From NCBI GenBank assembly GCA_964235605.1, contig CAXSCR010000018.1, forward strand, positions 1-63,718: a stretch of 63,718 nucleotides of DNA. The letters are read 5' to 3'. This DNA comes from DATCRE01 sp964235605 (lineage in GTDB: Bacteria > Bacteroidota > Bacteroidia > Cytophagales > Cyclobacteriaceae). Below, in pieces: positions 8,818-18,666 of this stretch (its first letter is position 1; each line of letters begins with the position of its first letter). The notes below the pieces were generated by a model. That model saw only the letters and a program-made list of their open reading frames with translations, did not search any database and had not been told where the DNA came from. The translations under genes and the position numbers were made by a program.

Positions 8818-9453
8818 ATGAAACAAGTAATCTTATCCTCCGCCTTACTAATTTTCAGTACACTCGCATTTGCACAAACCGCTAAAGATTTTACTCAGAA
8901 AGGAAGAGACCTTTATGAAAAGCGTGAGTATATGGAGGCACTTCTAAATCTTAACAAAGCCATTGAGCTAGACCCTAATCACGCAGCAGCTTATTATATG
9001 CGTGGCAATATTAAAGAGGCATTTGAAGATCATCATGGTGCTATGAAAGATTATAGTATTTCAATAGAAAAAAATCCGAAGTTTGCTGATGCTTTTTTTG
9101 TAAGGGGTAATATTAAGATGAAGCTGCAAGATTATTACGGCGCCATAGATGATTTCACGGCGGCGGTAGCAATGAATGAAAATTATATAGAAGCGTATTT
9201 TAATCGTGGCAAAGCGAAGCAGTTTTTACAAGCCTATGAAGATGCCATAAACGATTGTACTAAGATTATACAAATTAATTCTAAAAACGTAGATGCCTAT
9301 TATATGCGCGGTGTGCTTCGAATAGACTTCGGTGACTTAAAGAATGGATGTCTTGATTTAAGTAAAGCTGGGGAGATGGGTGATACAAAAGCCTATGAAG
9401 CCATCAAAGAACGCTGTAACCAGAAGACCGTTGTGCAGGATGGTGCTTACTAG
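8818..9453 (+). CDS. Exported tetratricopeptide-repeat protein
   Basis: A 211-residue protein from ATG 8818 with a signal peptide ending TLAFAQ. The mature part is four to five TPR units, for example AIELDPNHAAAYYMRGNIKE, then SIEKNPKFADAFFVRGNIKM and the later AYYMRGVLRIDFGD with the usual KAGEMGD ending. TPR arrays form helical scaffolds for protein contacts, here in the periplasm. The stop codon overlaps the convergent dprA stop by 4 nt (9450-9453), so the two transcripts run into each other with no room for a separate terminator. No partner can be named from context. Confidence 0.85.
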   Translation: MKQVILSSALLIFSTLAFAQTAKDFTQKGRDLYEKREYMEALLNLNKAIELDPNHAAAYYMRGNIKEAFEDHHGAMKDYSISIEKNPKFADAFFVRGNIKMKLQDYYGAIDDFTAAVAMNENYIEAYFNRGKAKQFLQAYEDAINDCTKIIQINSKNVDAYYMRGVLRIDFGDLKNGCLDLSKAGEMGDTKAYEAIKERCNQKTVVQDGAY

Positions 9454-10556
9454 AACTTTAACTTATAAATTTTACCTGGCAGCGATTGCATAATCCCTTT
9501 AAATTCCAATCCCAATAATATAGAAGCCAGTTGACTCAATGGAAGATTAGTTTTCCAACTAAGATTGTCAATATTGAGAGATCCCTTATTATCTATGAGG
9601 GTTTGAATTACTATCTTTTCAGCATCATCATAACCTTCTAAAGAGAATGGGATATTTTTTTTCGGTGCCTTTACAGCAACATCCCAATTCATAATGTATT
9701 CTAGATCTTTGACGGAAGTTATTAAGTGCGCTTTATTTGCCTTTATTAAACTGTTGCAACCATCTGAAGTACTTTGCCCTATATTACCTGGAAACGCAAA
9801 AACATCTTTGTTGTAACTGTTACCAATTTCCGCAGTTATTAACGCACCACCTCTTTCTGCTGCCTCTACAATTATGATAGCATCTGATAGCCCTGCCACG
9901 ATTCTATTGCGAGCAGGGAAGTTATGTGCATCCGGTTTGGTGCCGAACGGATGCTCTGTAATAATACCACCTTGGTCAAGCATTTTTTTTACAGTGTCTT
10001 TATGTGCGCTTGGATAAATTACATCGATGCCGCTACCCATCACACCCACAGTTGGTAAGTTATTTTTTACAGCATGTTTATGCGCATGTATATCAATGCC
10101 GTAAGCAAGCCCACTTACAATCAACGCCTCATGAGGAACAAGGGAAGCTACGAGCTCTTCTACACGCGCTTTGCCATAGTCCGTTGCTTTACGTGTACCT
10201 ACAATACCTACCGTCTTTGCATTTTCAAAATCAGTATTGCCTTTCGCGTATAGTAAAGATGGTGCATCGTCAATTTGTTTTAAACGAGTCGGGTATTTTT
10301 TATCCGTGAAAAATATCAATTCTACTTCTTCCTTCTCAGCTCGAAGTAACTCCTTCTCGGCTTTACCGAAAGGTTTACCGTTAATAATGGATTGAGCAGT
10401 TACTTCACCAATGCCGGGTATCTTCATCAGTTTACCCTTGGGTATTTTAAATACCCGCTCTGCAGAACCGGAGTAACTTACCAATTGACGGATGGTGTAA
10501 TCACCTATGCCAGAGATAAAATGAAGTGCTAATAGAGAGAGGCGATTTTGATCCAT
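9450..10556 (-). CDS. dprA: DNA-processing protein DprA
   Basis: DprA (Smf) protects incoming single-stranded DNA during natural transformation and loads RecA. The 368-residue protein has an N-terminal helix-hairpin-helix part (IPGIGEVTAQSI), the Rossmann core GIVGTRKATDYGKAR, then SGLAYGIDIHAHKHA, GVMGSGIDVIYPSAH, NFPARNRIVAGLSDAIIIVE and AFPGNIGQSTSDGCN, and a C-terminal winged-helix domain (KGSLNIDNLSWKTNLPLSQL). All hallmark segments are intact. The ComEA-like helix-hairpin-helix protein at 55841-56758 is a second competence-associated type of protein in the window, though not clustered with it. It is separated by 177 nt from the MerR gene upstream, so it may have its own promoter. Confidence 0.93.
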   Translation of the reverse strand: MDQNRLSLLALHFISGIGDYTIRQLVSYSGSAERVFKIPKGKLMKIPGIGEVTAQSIINGKPFGKAEKELLRAEKEEVELIFFTDKKYPTRLKQIDDAPSLLYAKGNTDFENAKTVGIVGTRKATDYGKARVEELVASLVPHEALIVSGLAYGIDIHAHKHAVKNNLPTVGVMGSGIDVIYPSAHKDTVKKMLDQGGIITEHPFGTKPDAHNFPARNRIVAGLSDAIIIVEAAERGGALITAEIGNSYNKDVFAFPGNIGQSTSDGCNSLIKANKAHLITSVKDLEYIMNWDVAVKAPKKNIPFSLEGYDDAEKIVIQTLIDNKGSLNIDNLSWKTNLPLSQLASILLGLEFKGIMQSLPGKIYKLKF

Positions 10557-10733
10557 GAAGGGGGTTTATTTTGGTCCATGGTCGATAGTTCATGCGCCAT
10601 AGTTAGTTTAAAATTAATATTGAAATAAAGGGCTATAATTCGATAGTAGGTATTGTATGCGTGTTGAATCTTATGTGCATGGAATCGGTCAATAATTTCT
10701 GAATCACTACATCAGGGATTGACTCTGGACCAG

Positions 10734-11072
10734 TTAGTGAAGTTTTTCGCGGAGCTCTACAAGGAAATTTCTTACACGTTTCAGAGAAACGATCATGTCC
10801 ATGCTATCTTTTAGAGCTTTGGTATCATTACGCAGCATTTCTTTAGCGCCTTGTAGGGTAAAGCCTTTCTCTTTTACCAAGTGATAAATAGTACGCACAT
10901 TATCGATATCTTCTTTTGTAAATTGGCGATTGCCTTTACGATTTTTTTTAGGTTTGATGACATCAAATTCTGATTCCCAAAACCTAATAAGCGATGGCGC
11001 TACATTAAAAAGTTCAGCTACTTCTCCGATAGAGTAGTAAAGTTTTTCTATTTCTTTTTCTTTGTACGCCAT
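10734..11072 (-). CDS. MerR family transcriptional regulator
   Basis: A 112-residue protein that is almost entirely a MerR winged helix-turn-helix: YYSIGEVAELFNVAPSLIRF at residues 10-29, then FWESEF and GNRQFTKEDIDNVRTIYHL. The C-terminal helix is short and carries no cysteines for metal sensing, so it is not a metal- or redox-type MerR. Small MerR proteins of this kind are common in Bacteroidota. It lies 5 nt downstream of the CapA-like gene and probably shares its transcript. Its target is unknown. Confidence 0.85.
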   Translation of the reverse strand: MAYKEKEIEKLYYSIGEVAELFNVAPSLIRFWESEFDVIKPKKNRKGNRQFTKEDIDNVRTIYHLVKEKGFTLQGAKEMLRNDTKALKDSMDMIVSLKRVRNFLVELREKLH

Positions 11073-11077
11073 GTTTC

Positions 11078-12178
11078 TTATTGAGCAAGGTAAGTAATTA
11101 AACCATTCTCGTCAATGTGAATTCGCGATTCAGGAAAATCTTTTTTTGTTAGTTCTTGTATTTTTTTTGTCACCTGCTTTGCTGCATCAATTCGTACACC
11201 TGTTCCGTAGGTTTGATACGTTGGTATTATTCTGGCTTTAAAAAATTTGCCTTCAACATTCGTGTAAACCTTTATAATGGGCGCAATTCCACTTACGCCA
11301 TTAACGCTTATGCCTCGGTATGTACAGAAATTTCCCATGCTGTAAGCAATAAAACGATGTTTGTATACATCAACCGCTCTAGTAACATGTGGGCCGTGAC
11401 CAAATATTATATCTGCCCCTGCATCAATCATTTCATGTGCAAACTTGTAGACATTACCACGGTTTTCTCCATGAAATATTTCGTTTATGCGTGGTACATT
11501 TTGAAAATTAGCCCCTTCAGCCCCACCATGAAACGAAACTATTACGATATCAGCTAAGGAATCAAGGTGGGCGACTAATGCTTTTGCTCCTGGTAAATCA
11601 TTTAAGTTAATGCAACCACTATTGGGAGCAAATGCCACCATGCCATAGGTTATACTATCTTTTACAAATAGCGTGTATGGCTTACTTGTTTGACCTGCAT
11701 GTTCCAGCTTGGCGCTATCAAGTGTTTTCATACTACTCTTCCTTCCAACATCACCAAAATCACCTGCATGGTTGTTGGCTAGGCTCATAACATCAAAGCC
11801 GGCACGTAATAGATTTTGCACATAACTAACCGGTGTACGGAAAACGTAACAGACTTTTGGGTCTTGACAGGTTTTAGGCTTACCACCGCTATTAAGTAAG
11901 GTCCCTTCAAGATTACCGAAGGTCAAGTCCGCATTTTGAAGTACGGCCTCTACATCTTTCATTAGGAAAGCGCCATTGTTAGGAGGAAGCTTATTTTCAG
12001 GATAATTAGTACCCATCATAATATCACCTACACCAATAATAGTTACCGTATCTTTTTTAACTACAACAAGGGTATCAATTATTGTTGAAACAGTATCGTT
12101 AATAGGTGCCTGTTTTTTTTGTTGCGCAAAATTCTCAAAGGATAGAAGGAAGAAAATTGCAAAGATTAGTAGACGCAT
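11078..12178 (-). CDS. CapA family protein (metallophosphoesterase-like, PGA_cap)
   Basis: A 366-residue protein with a signal peptide (LLSFENFAQ) and a linker of about 30 residues. The CapA fold follows: VTIIGVGDIMMGTNYP near residue 45 (metal-binding Asp), ADLTFGNLEGTL, SLANNHAGDFGD (Asn-His pair), VSFHGGAEG and IIFGHGPHVTRAVDVY. These match the PGA_cap/CapA family, whose best known members take part in poly-gamma-glutamate capsule synthesis or release, but many members act on other substrates. No capB, capC or capD gene is nearby, so a capsule role is not supported. The link with two peptidoglycan hydrolases upstream suggests an envelope function. Confidence 0.85.
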   Translation of the reverse strand: MRLLIFAIFFLLSFENFAQQKKQAPINDTVSTIIDTLVVVKKDTVTIIGVGDIMMGTNYPENKLPPNNGAFLMKDVEAVLQNADLTFGNLEGTLLNSGGKPKTCQDPKVCYVFRTPVSYVQNLLRAGFDVMSLANNHAGDFGDVGRKSSMKTLDSAKLEHAGQTSKPYTLFVKDSITYGMVAFAPNSGCINLNDLPGAKALVAHLDSLADIVIVSFHGGAEGANFQNVPRINEIFHGENRGNVYKFAHEMIDAGADIIFGHGPHVTRAVDVYKHRFIAYSMGNFCTYRGISVNGVSGIAPIIKVYTNVEGKFFKARIIPTYQTYGTGVRIDAAKQVTKKIQELTKKDFPESRIHIDENGLITYLAQ

Positions 12179-12243
12179 GACAATAGTTTCTTAATGATGG
12201 CAAAGAAAGGAGATTTTCTCAAGACATCAAGCTGATTTGAAGA

Positions 12244-13209
12244 TTAATCCAACGGTTCGACGCGCTTGCTACCTTCTTCTATCAGCTTATCGTATTCTTT
12301 ATTGCTTAAATCGCGTTGGAAGAAGTTTATTGGATTTACATGTTTCTCATTGTATAATACTTCATAATGAAGATGTGCCGAAACTGAATGACCTGTATTA
12401 CCCACATACGCTATTATTTGCCCGCGTTTTACACGATCGCCGGGCTTCACGGCAAATTTTGATAAATGCGCATAACGTGTTTCGTAGTTATGGCCGTGAT
12501 TTAAGTAAATGACATTGCCATACGACCCAGAAAAATAGGCCATGGAAATTACGCCATCACCCGTTGCATAAATCGGGGTACCTTGCGCGGCGGCAAAGTC
12601 TAAACCTTTATGCTGCATATACACATGGAAAATAGGATGGAATCTAGGACCGTACGTTAAATGTAGTTGTTGTAGTTGTTTATTGTTTATCGGCTGAATG
12701 GCAGGGCGTGAGGCCCACATTTTTATTTTCTGATCCAGCATTTTATCTAACTCTTGATAAGATTGGAATTCGACATCAAGTTTGTGTTTTATTTTTTCAA
12801 GCTGCTGGTAGTTTGCTATTATACTTGGGAAGTGGTGTATAGCTGTCAGATTAAATTTCTCACTTCCACCAACACCGGCTTCACGCACACTGGAAGGCAG
12901 TGGTTCGGAATCTAATATTACACGATAGTTGTTATCATCTTTCTCAATAAGAGATGTCAGTTCATGGTTGGTATTTTCAATGCGCTGCTGAAGAATACTC
13001 CAAGAACTTTTTAGTGATTTATTCTTTTGTTTCAATCGGAGTTTTTCAATTGACTCAAAGTTTTGATTGTAGTAGATAAAGAAGCCTAAGGATAGAATAA
13101 AAGAAGTCAGTACGAATAAAGACGTTCCGCGCAAAATAGATTTCGCATTTGCAAAAAAGGGTTCATACCTAAATGTATGGTGATTATATTTGTATTTATG
13201 TTTCCCCAT
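12244..13209 (-). CDS. M23 family metallopeptidase (second of a tandem pair)
   Basis: A 321-residue membrane-anchored peptidoglycan endopeptidase candidate. It has one transmembrane helix at about residues 31-49, a coiled-coil stretch (about 50-165) and a C-terminal LytM/M23 domain. The zinc ligands are present: HKGLDFAAAQG (H-x3-D), and HLHYEV (H-x-H) preceded by YVGNTGHSVSA. M23 enzymes cut peptide cross-links in the wall, and members with a coiled coil often act in division or elongation. The start ATG overlaps the stop of the upstream paralogue by one base (TAATG), indicating translational coupling. Confidence 0.92.
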   Translation of the reverse strand: MGKHKYKYNHHTFRYEPFFANAKSILRGTSLFVLTSFILSLGFFIYYNQNFESIEKLRLKQKNKSLKSSWSILQQRIENTNHELTSLIEKDDNNYRVILDSEPLPSSVREAGVGGSEKFNLTAIHHFPSIIANYQQLEKIKHKLDVEFQSYQELDKMLDQKIKMWASRPAIQPINNKQLQQLHLTYGPRFHPIFHVYMQHKGLDFAAAQGTPIYATGDGVISMAYFSGSYGNVIYLNHGHNYETRYAHLSKFAVKPGDRVKRGQIIAYVGNTGHSVSAHLHYEVLYNEKHVNPINFFQRDLSNKEYDKLIEEGSKRVEPLD

Positions 13210-14174
13210 TAGTCCAGAGATTGATTTTGTTTTTTACTAAGGGAAATTAAAGTATTGTAATCATTGCTGTTCAAACCTTCAATCATATACATTACAGGGT
13301 CTACCGTTTCGCCTTGATGAATTACCTCATAATGAAGATGAGGCGCAATGGCGCCACCACTGTCACCAACAGTTCCTATTACCATACCCTTTGTTACGCG
13401 CTGGCCTTGGCTAATATTTATTTGCTCTAAGTGAGCATATCTTGTTATGAATCCTTGTCCATGATCAATCTCAATTGCATTGCCATATCCGGCTTGTAAA
13501 ACGCTTTTATTAATACGTACTATCTTTCCAGAGGCTGATGCAAAAACTTTTGTGCCTCTGTGAGCAGCAAAATCAATTCCTGGATGTTTATATTTTCCCT
13601 TATGAAAAGGATTGATTCGAATACCATAACCAGAAACCAATAAATGAAGATTTGGATTTGCAATAGGCTGGAGTGTAGGTATTGAGTTAAGTATCTTAAT
13701 ATCTTTTTTAGAAATATTTAGTGTGTTGAATTGTTGGTTAGAAGTTGCAGCCTGGTTGAGTAGGTTGCCCGATAGAACATTAACTTTATTTAAACTCGTT
13801 TTGAAGTGACTCGCATCACCCAATAAAATATTTTTTTTGTCAGCCGATGATGAAACGGCCACAGATGTATTCTCCTCAAAAAGTTTCTGGTAAATGCCTT
13901 GGTCTAATGCTTTTAATGAGGCTAACGTTGTTTCAACGTCAGCAAGTTGACTGTTTAATAAAATCTGATGTTTATCAAGGATTGCGTTTTCGTTTCGCAG
14001 ATTAGCTTCGGCCTGAGTTTCTGTAAACCGGTCGTATATTGTTACTATCCCAATAAATAGTAAAGCAGCAGATATAAGTAAACCAAGACCATAAATAATT
14101 ATGCTTCTTATGCTTCTAGATGCCGGCTCGTATTGGCATGTATCCTTATTATAATGAAAAACCGCGTTACGCAT
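13209..14174 (-). CDS. M23 family metallopeptidase (first of a tandem pair)
   Basis: Also 321 residues and with the same architecture as its downstream neighbour: transmembrane helix about residues 28-46, coiled coil, then an M23 domain with HPGIDFAAHRG, GNAIEIDHGQGFITRYAHL and HLHYEV. All zinc ligands are intact, so both copies appear active. The identical length and layout point to an old tandem duplication, with clear divergence in the coiled coil and near the C-terminus. It heads a minus-strand run (M23, M23, CapA, MerR). It is divergent from alaS, with about 235 nt between the two start codons. Confidence 0.92.
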   Translation of the reverse strand: MRNAVFHYNKDTCQYEPASRSIRSIIIYGLGLLISAALLFIGIVTIYDRFTETQAEANLRNENAILDKHQILLNSQLADVETTLASLKALDQGIYQKLFEENTSVAVSSSADKKNILLGDASHFKTSLNKVNVLSGNLLNQAATSNQQFNTLNISKKDIKILNSIPTLQPIANPNLHLLVSGYGIRINPFHKGKYKHPGIDFAAHRGTKVFASASGKIVRINKSVLQAGYGNAIEIDHGQGFITRYAHLEQINISQGQRVTKGMVIGTVGDSGGAIAPHLHYEVIHQGETVDPVMYMIEGLNSNDYNTLISLSKKQNQSLD

Positions 14175-14409
14175 ACTATCTGATCCACCCGGACCAACTC
14201 AGGGGTTAATTTGTATTGCCATAAAAAAATCCGCTCATTCTGCGTATTCTCCCCCAACTGCGATTATTTTTGTGGCTTGTCCTTTATATAAGTAACTAAT
14301 ATATTAGAAATCGGGGCGGTTAATGGAAGTGTGGTCGCGTACATACCCGCAAGTTTGTAATGAAAGCGACCATTTAAGCAATTTTAGATATATAACAGCA
14401 TTAAATAAC

Positions 14410-17136
14410 ATGGATTCGGGGTCGATCAGACGGAAGTTTTTAGAGTTTTTTGAAAGAAAAGGGCATCTCATTGTCCCATCGGCGCCATTGGTGTTAAAAA
14501 ATGATCCTACACTGTTATTTACTAATTCAGGTATGGTGCAGTTCAAAGATAACTTCTTAGGAAATGCCATACCGAAAGCAAAACGCATCGCCGACACACA
14601 GAAATGTTTACGTGTAAGTGGTAAACACAATGATCTTGAAGAAGTAGGGATTGACACCTATCATCATACCATGTTCGAGATGTTGGGCAATTGGTCTTTT
14701 GGTGATTATTTTAAAAAAGAAGCCATTGAATGGGCCTGGCAATTATTAACTGAAGAATACCAACTTCCCAAAGACAGGTTGTATGTCAGCGTATTTGGTG
14801 GCGATAAAGATGATAATCTATCATTTGATCAAGAGGCTTTTGATCTATGGCGATCATTTGTAAAAGAAGATCGAATTATTCAAGGAAGCAAGAAAGATAA
14901 TTTTTGGGAGATGGCAGATCTTGGACCGTGCGGTCCGTGTTCGGAGATACATGTTGATTTGCGTTCTGAAGAGGAGCGAAAGAAGACGCCTGGCAGAGAT
15001 TTAGTGAACAATGATCATCCACAAGTAATTGAAATATGGAACCTTGTGTTCATGGAGTTCGAGCGTTCTTGGAATCAACAAAAAGGAGGTGCTGGTGAAC
15101 TCTTTAAATTTGATCTTGAATACAAAGGTGATGATAAAAAAATAGCACGCGAAAAGTTAAGATCAAGCTTAACGGTGCTGAAGCCATTGCCTAACAAGAA
15201 TGTAGATACAGGCATGGGCTTCGAAAGGTTGTGTCGGGCTATTAACCTAGTGAGTTCGAATTATGACACGGATGTATTTACACCGTTGATTGAATTTATA
15301 GCTGAGCAATCAGGTACGTCATATCAAAACGCAATCAAGCCAGCTATGCAAAAGCAAACGGGTGACGAAAGAACAGACATTGCTATGCGGGTAATCGCCG
15401 ATCACGTGCGAGCAGTTTCATTTGCTATCGCAGATGGTCAGTTGCCTTCAAATACAGGGTCGGGTTATGTGATTAGAAGAATATTAAGAAGGGCAGTTCG
15501 CTATGGCTATACTTTTCTCAATTTCAAAGAACCCGTTATCTATAAACTTGTGCCTGTTTTGTCAAACCAAGTGAAGGATGTGTTTACGGAATTGGAAGCA
15601 CAAAAAGATTATGTAGGCAAAGTGATCTACGAAGAGGAAGCTTCTTTTTTACGTACCCTTGATAAAGGATTGAAACGCATTGAGGGCTTGCAAGCCATCA
15701 CGGGCGAACAAGCATTTGAGCTTTATGATACCTATGGTTTTCCATTTGATCTTACTTCATTGATTGCGCGCGAGCGTGGGTTTACTGTTGATGAAGATGA
15801 TTTCAAAACTCAAATGGCCAAACAAAAGAATCGTTCAAAAGTTGATGCAGCGAAAGAAACTGGTGATTGGATTTTAGTAGGTGAAGATGAAAAAACAGAG
15901 TTTATTGGTTATGATCATCTTGATGCGGATGTAAAAATTACAAAGTATCGAAAGATCAAACAAAAGAATAAAGAACTGATTCAATTGGTATTTGATAGAA
16001 CACCTTTTTATGCAGAAAGCGGTGGACAGGTTGGTGATACAGGTTATATTCAATCTACTGATGAAAAGATTTCTATCATTGATACGAAGAAAGAAAACGA
16101 GTTGATTGTTCATTTCGCAGAGAAATTACCTGCTGATTTAACAACATCCTTTAAAGCTGTCGTGAACAAGCACAATCGTACGCTTTCAATGGATAACCAC
16201 TCTGCTACGCACTTGCTTCACGCTGCATTACGCCACGTGTTGGGCAAGCATGTTGAGCAGAAAGGTTCACTTGTGAATGAAAAGATTCTACGCTTTGACT
16301 TCTCACACTTCGCTGCCATGACACCGGCAGAGGTTTTGAAAGTTGAAGATATTGTAAATCAAAAAATAAGAGAGAATATATCGCTTGACGAAAAACGCAA
16401 TGTGCCCATAGAACAGGCGAAGAAGTTTGGCGCTATGGCATTGTTCGGTGAAAAGTATGGTGACTTTGTACGCGTCATAACATTCGATCCTAAATTCTCT
16501 GTAGAACTTTGTGGTGGTACACATGTTCAAGCTACGGGTAACATTGGTTTATTTAACATTATATCAGAGAGCTCTGTTGCAGCCGGCGTACGCAGAATAG
16601 AAGCTGTGACTGCTGAAGAAGCAGAACGCTATGTTCGTGAAGAATTTGCATTGCTTGATCAGGTTCGTGAGTTATTAAAAAATCCGAAGGACCTTCTTGC
16701 TGCGGCTAAAAGTCTTGTTGAAGAAAAATATGCACTTGAGAAAAAACTTGAAGCAGTAAATGTTGAGCGTGCTAATAGTTTGAAAGATGAACTTGCCCGC
16801 AAAGCTTCTAAAACTAACGGACATACATTGGTACTTGAAAAAGTATCTGTTGCTAATGCCGATGCGCTCAAGAGTATAGCCTATGCCTTGCGCAATCAGT
16901 TTGACGACTTACTCATGATATTGGCCGCCGACGTAGATGGTAAACCACAAGTAGCGGTAATGATAGGGGAGAAGTTAATTGAGGGTAAAAAATTCCATGC
17001 GGGTGAAATGGTTAAAGAATTGGCTAAAGAAATAGATGGTGGCGGTGGCGGCCAACCCTTCTTTGCTACAGCAGGTGGCAAGAACCTCAATGGATTGAAC
17101 GCTGTTATAGAAAAAGCACGTAAATTGATTGCATAA
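14410..17136 (+). CDS. alaS: Alanine--tRNA ligase
   Basis: Class II aminoacyl-tRNA synthetase charging tRNA-Ala. Seen in order: the N-terminal RRKFLEFFERKGH, TMFEMLGNWSFGDYF (motif region), the long catalytic core, the editing domain zinc ligands HSATHLLHAALRHVLG (H-x3-H) and CGGTHV, and the C-terminal DHHA1 segment GGGGGQPFFATAGG. The ATG at 14410 gives 908 residues, a little longer than E. coli (about 875) and normal for Bacteroidota. The frame is open for 29 codons upstream but has no family similarity there. gatB follows 72 nt downstream, so both translation genes may be co-transcribed. Confidence 0.97.
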   Translation: MDSGSIRRKFLEFFERKGHLIVPSAPLVLKNDPTLLFTNSGMVQFKDNFLGNAIPKAKRIADTQKCLRVSGKHNDLEEVGIDTYHHTMFEMLGNWSFGDYFKKEAIEWAWQLLTEEYQLPKDRLYVSVFGGDKDDNLSFDQEAFDLWRSFVKEDRIIQGSKKDNFWEMADLGPCGPCSEIHVDLRSEEERKKTPGRDLVNNDHPQVIEIWNLVFMEFERSWNQQKGGAGELFKFDLEYKGDDKKIAREKLRSSLTVLKPLPNKNVDTGMGFERLCRAINLVSSNYDTDVFTPLIEFIAEQSGTSYQNAIKPAMQKQTGDERTDIAMRVIADHVRAVSFAIADGQLPSNTGSGYVIRRILRRAVRYGYTFLNFKEPVIYKLVPVLSNQVKDVFTELEAQKDYVGKVIYEEEASFLRTLDKGLKRIEGLQAITGEQAFELYDTYGFPFDLTSLIARERGFTVDEDDFKTQMAKQKNRSKVDAAKETGDWILVGEDEKTEFIGYDHLDADVKITKYRKIKQKNKELIQLVFDRTPFYAESGGQVGDTGYIQSTDEKISIIDTKKENELIVHFAEKLPADLTTSFKAVVNKHNRTLSMDNHSATHLLHAALRHVLGKHVEQKGSLVNEKILRFDFSHFAAMTPAEVLKVEDIVNQKIRENISLDEKRNVPIEQAKKFGAMALFGEKYGDFVRVITFDPKFSVELCGGTHVQATGNIGLFNIISESSVAAGVRRIEAVTAEEAERYVREEFALLDQVRELLKNPKDLLAAAKSLVEEKYALEKKLEAVNVERANSLKDELARKASKTNGHTLVLEKVSVANADALKSIAYALRNQFDDLLMILAADVDGKPQVAVMIGEKLIEGKKFHAGEMVKELAKEIDGGGGGQPFFATAGGKNLNGLNAVIEKARKLIA

Positions 17137-17208
17137 AATAGATAATTATCATTTATAATATTTAAAACTAAACTTTCGCATTAAGCCTTACGCTTTTTGC
17201 TTTTCGAT

Positions 17209-18666
17209 ATGGATAAATCAATTCGCGATAAGTACACTTCAGTCATTGGTCTTGAAGTGCATGCCCAACTTCTTACAAAAACAAAAATCTATAATTCAGA
17301 TTCCGCTGAGTATGGAAGTCTCCCAAATACCAATGTGGGAGTTATTACCTTGGCGCACCCGGGTGCGTTACCAAAATTAAATGGAAAAGTAGTTGAGTAC
17401 GCCATTAAAATGGGATTGGCTTGCCATTCTAAAATCTCACGTTTCAATATTTTTGATAGAAAGAATTATTTCTATCCCGATCTTCCAAAAGGCTATCAGA
17501 TTACACAAGATAGAACGCCAATTTGTGTTGGAGGTCACGTAACCATTGCTACCAAAGCAGGAGAGCGTGATATTAGTCTTCACAGAATTCACATTGAAGA
17601 AGATGCAGGTAAGTCAATGCACTTGGCTCAGGAAACCGATACACTGGTTGACTTTAACAGAGCGGGCGTTGCCTTGATTGAAATTGTAAGTAATCCAGAA
17701 ATACAAAATTCTGATGAGGCATATGCCTACTTAACCGAAATAAGAAAACTAGTTCGCTACCTTGAAATCTGTGATGGTAACATGGAAGAAGGCTCACTGC
17801 GTTGTGATGCAAATATTTCTGTTATGTTAAATGGCGCTAAAGAGTTTGGTAAAAAGGTGGAGGTAAAAAATATGAACTCCATCCGCAACGTACAACGCGC
17901 CATCGATCACGAAATAGAACGACAGATCGAAGAGATTGAAAAGGGTAATCATATATTCTCTGAAACCCGCACGTTTGATGCAGGCACAGGATTGACCTAT
18001 GGCATGAGAACGAAGGAAGAACTAAACGATTATCGTTACTTCCCAGATCCTGATCTTAGTCCGCTTGAAGTTTCTGATAAGTGGTTGACTGAGATTAAGG
18101 CATCTATGCCGAGCTTGCCACGTGAGTTGTACCTGAAGTTTAAATCAGAATATCAATTATCTGAATACGATGCACAGGTGCTTACAGATACGAAAGAAGT
18201 AGCCCTTTACTTCGAAGAAGTTTGCAAGCATACAAAGAATTATAAAGCTGCATCAAACTGGGTGATGGGACCCATTAAATCATATTTGAATGAATTAACA
18301 CTTACGGCGCAAGAGTTTCCTTTATCACCCAAAACTATTGCCGATATAATTGGGTTAATTGAAGAAGGGAAAATCAATTTCGCCAGTGCATCACAAAAGG
18401 TGTTCCCTGAGATGTTGAAGAATCCGGGTAAATCACCATTGGAGGTAGCGCAGCAATTGAATTTAATTCAAGATTCCAATCAAGATTCGATTATGCCTAT
18501 TGTTGAGCAAGTAATTAAAGAATTCCCTGCCAAAGTTGAAGAATACAAAAAAGGCAAGACAGGAATTATTGGCATGTTTATGGGTGAAGTGATGAAGCGC
18601 AGTAAAGGCAAGGCCGATCCTAAGGTGGCTACTGCATTGTTAACTAAAAAGCTAGAAGAAGTATGA
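17209..18666 (+). CDS. gatB: Asp-tRNA(Asn)/Glu-tRNA(Gln) amidotransferase subunit B
   Basis: GatB carries the kinase and transamidase site that converts misacylated Glu-tRNA(Gln) or Asp-tRNA(Asn) to the correct form, using ammonia from GatA. Motifs: GLEVHAQLLTKTKIYNSDSA at the N-terminus, AHPGALPKLN, RKNYFYPDLPKGYQITQ, EEDAGKSMH, and the C-terminal YqeY-like tail domain. The ATG at 17209 gives 485 residues, matching the family; a TTG four codons upstream is less likely. gatA and gatC are not in the window. Its stop overlaps the start of the thioredoxin-like gene by 4 nt (ATGA). Confidence 0.96.
   Translation: MDKSIRDKYTSVIGLEVHAQLLTKTKIYNSDSAEYGSLPNTNVGVITLAHPGALPKLNGKVVEYAIKMGLACHSKISRFNIFDRKNYFYPDLPKGYQITQDRTPICVGGHVTIATKAGERDISLHRIHIEEDAGKSMHLAQETDTLVDFNRAGVALIEIVSNPEIQNSDEAYAYLTEIRKLVRYLEICDGNMEEGSLRCDANISVMLNGAKEFGKKVEVKNMNSIRNVQRAIDHEIERQIEEIEKGNHIFSETRTFDAGTGLTYGMRTKEELNDYRYFPDPDLSPLEVSDKWLTEIKASMPSLPRELYLKFKSEYQLSEYDAQVLTDTKEVALYFEEVCKHTKNYKAASNWVMGPIKSYLNELTLTAQEFPLSPKTIADIIGLIEEGKINFASASQKVFPEMLKNPGKSPLEVAQQLNLIQDSNQDSIMPIVEQVIKEFPAKVEEYKKGKTGIIGMFMGEVMKRSKGKADPKVATALLTKKLEEV

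Noticed and set aside
11078..12178. Poly-gamma-glutamate capsule operon
   Set aside because: Only a CapA-type protein is present; the synthetase genes capB and capC are absent.
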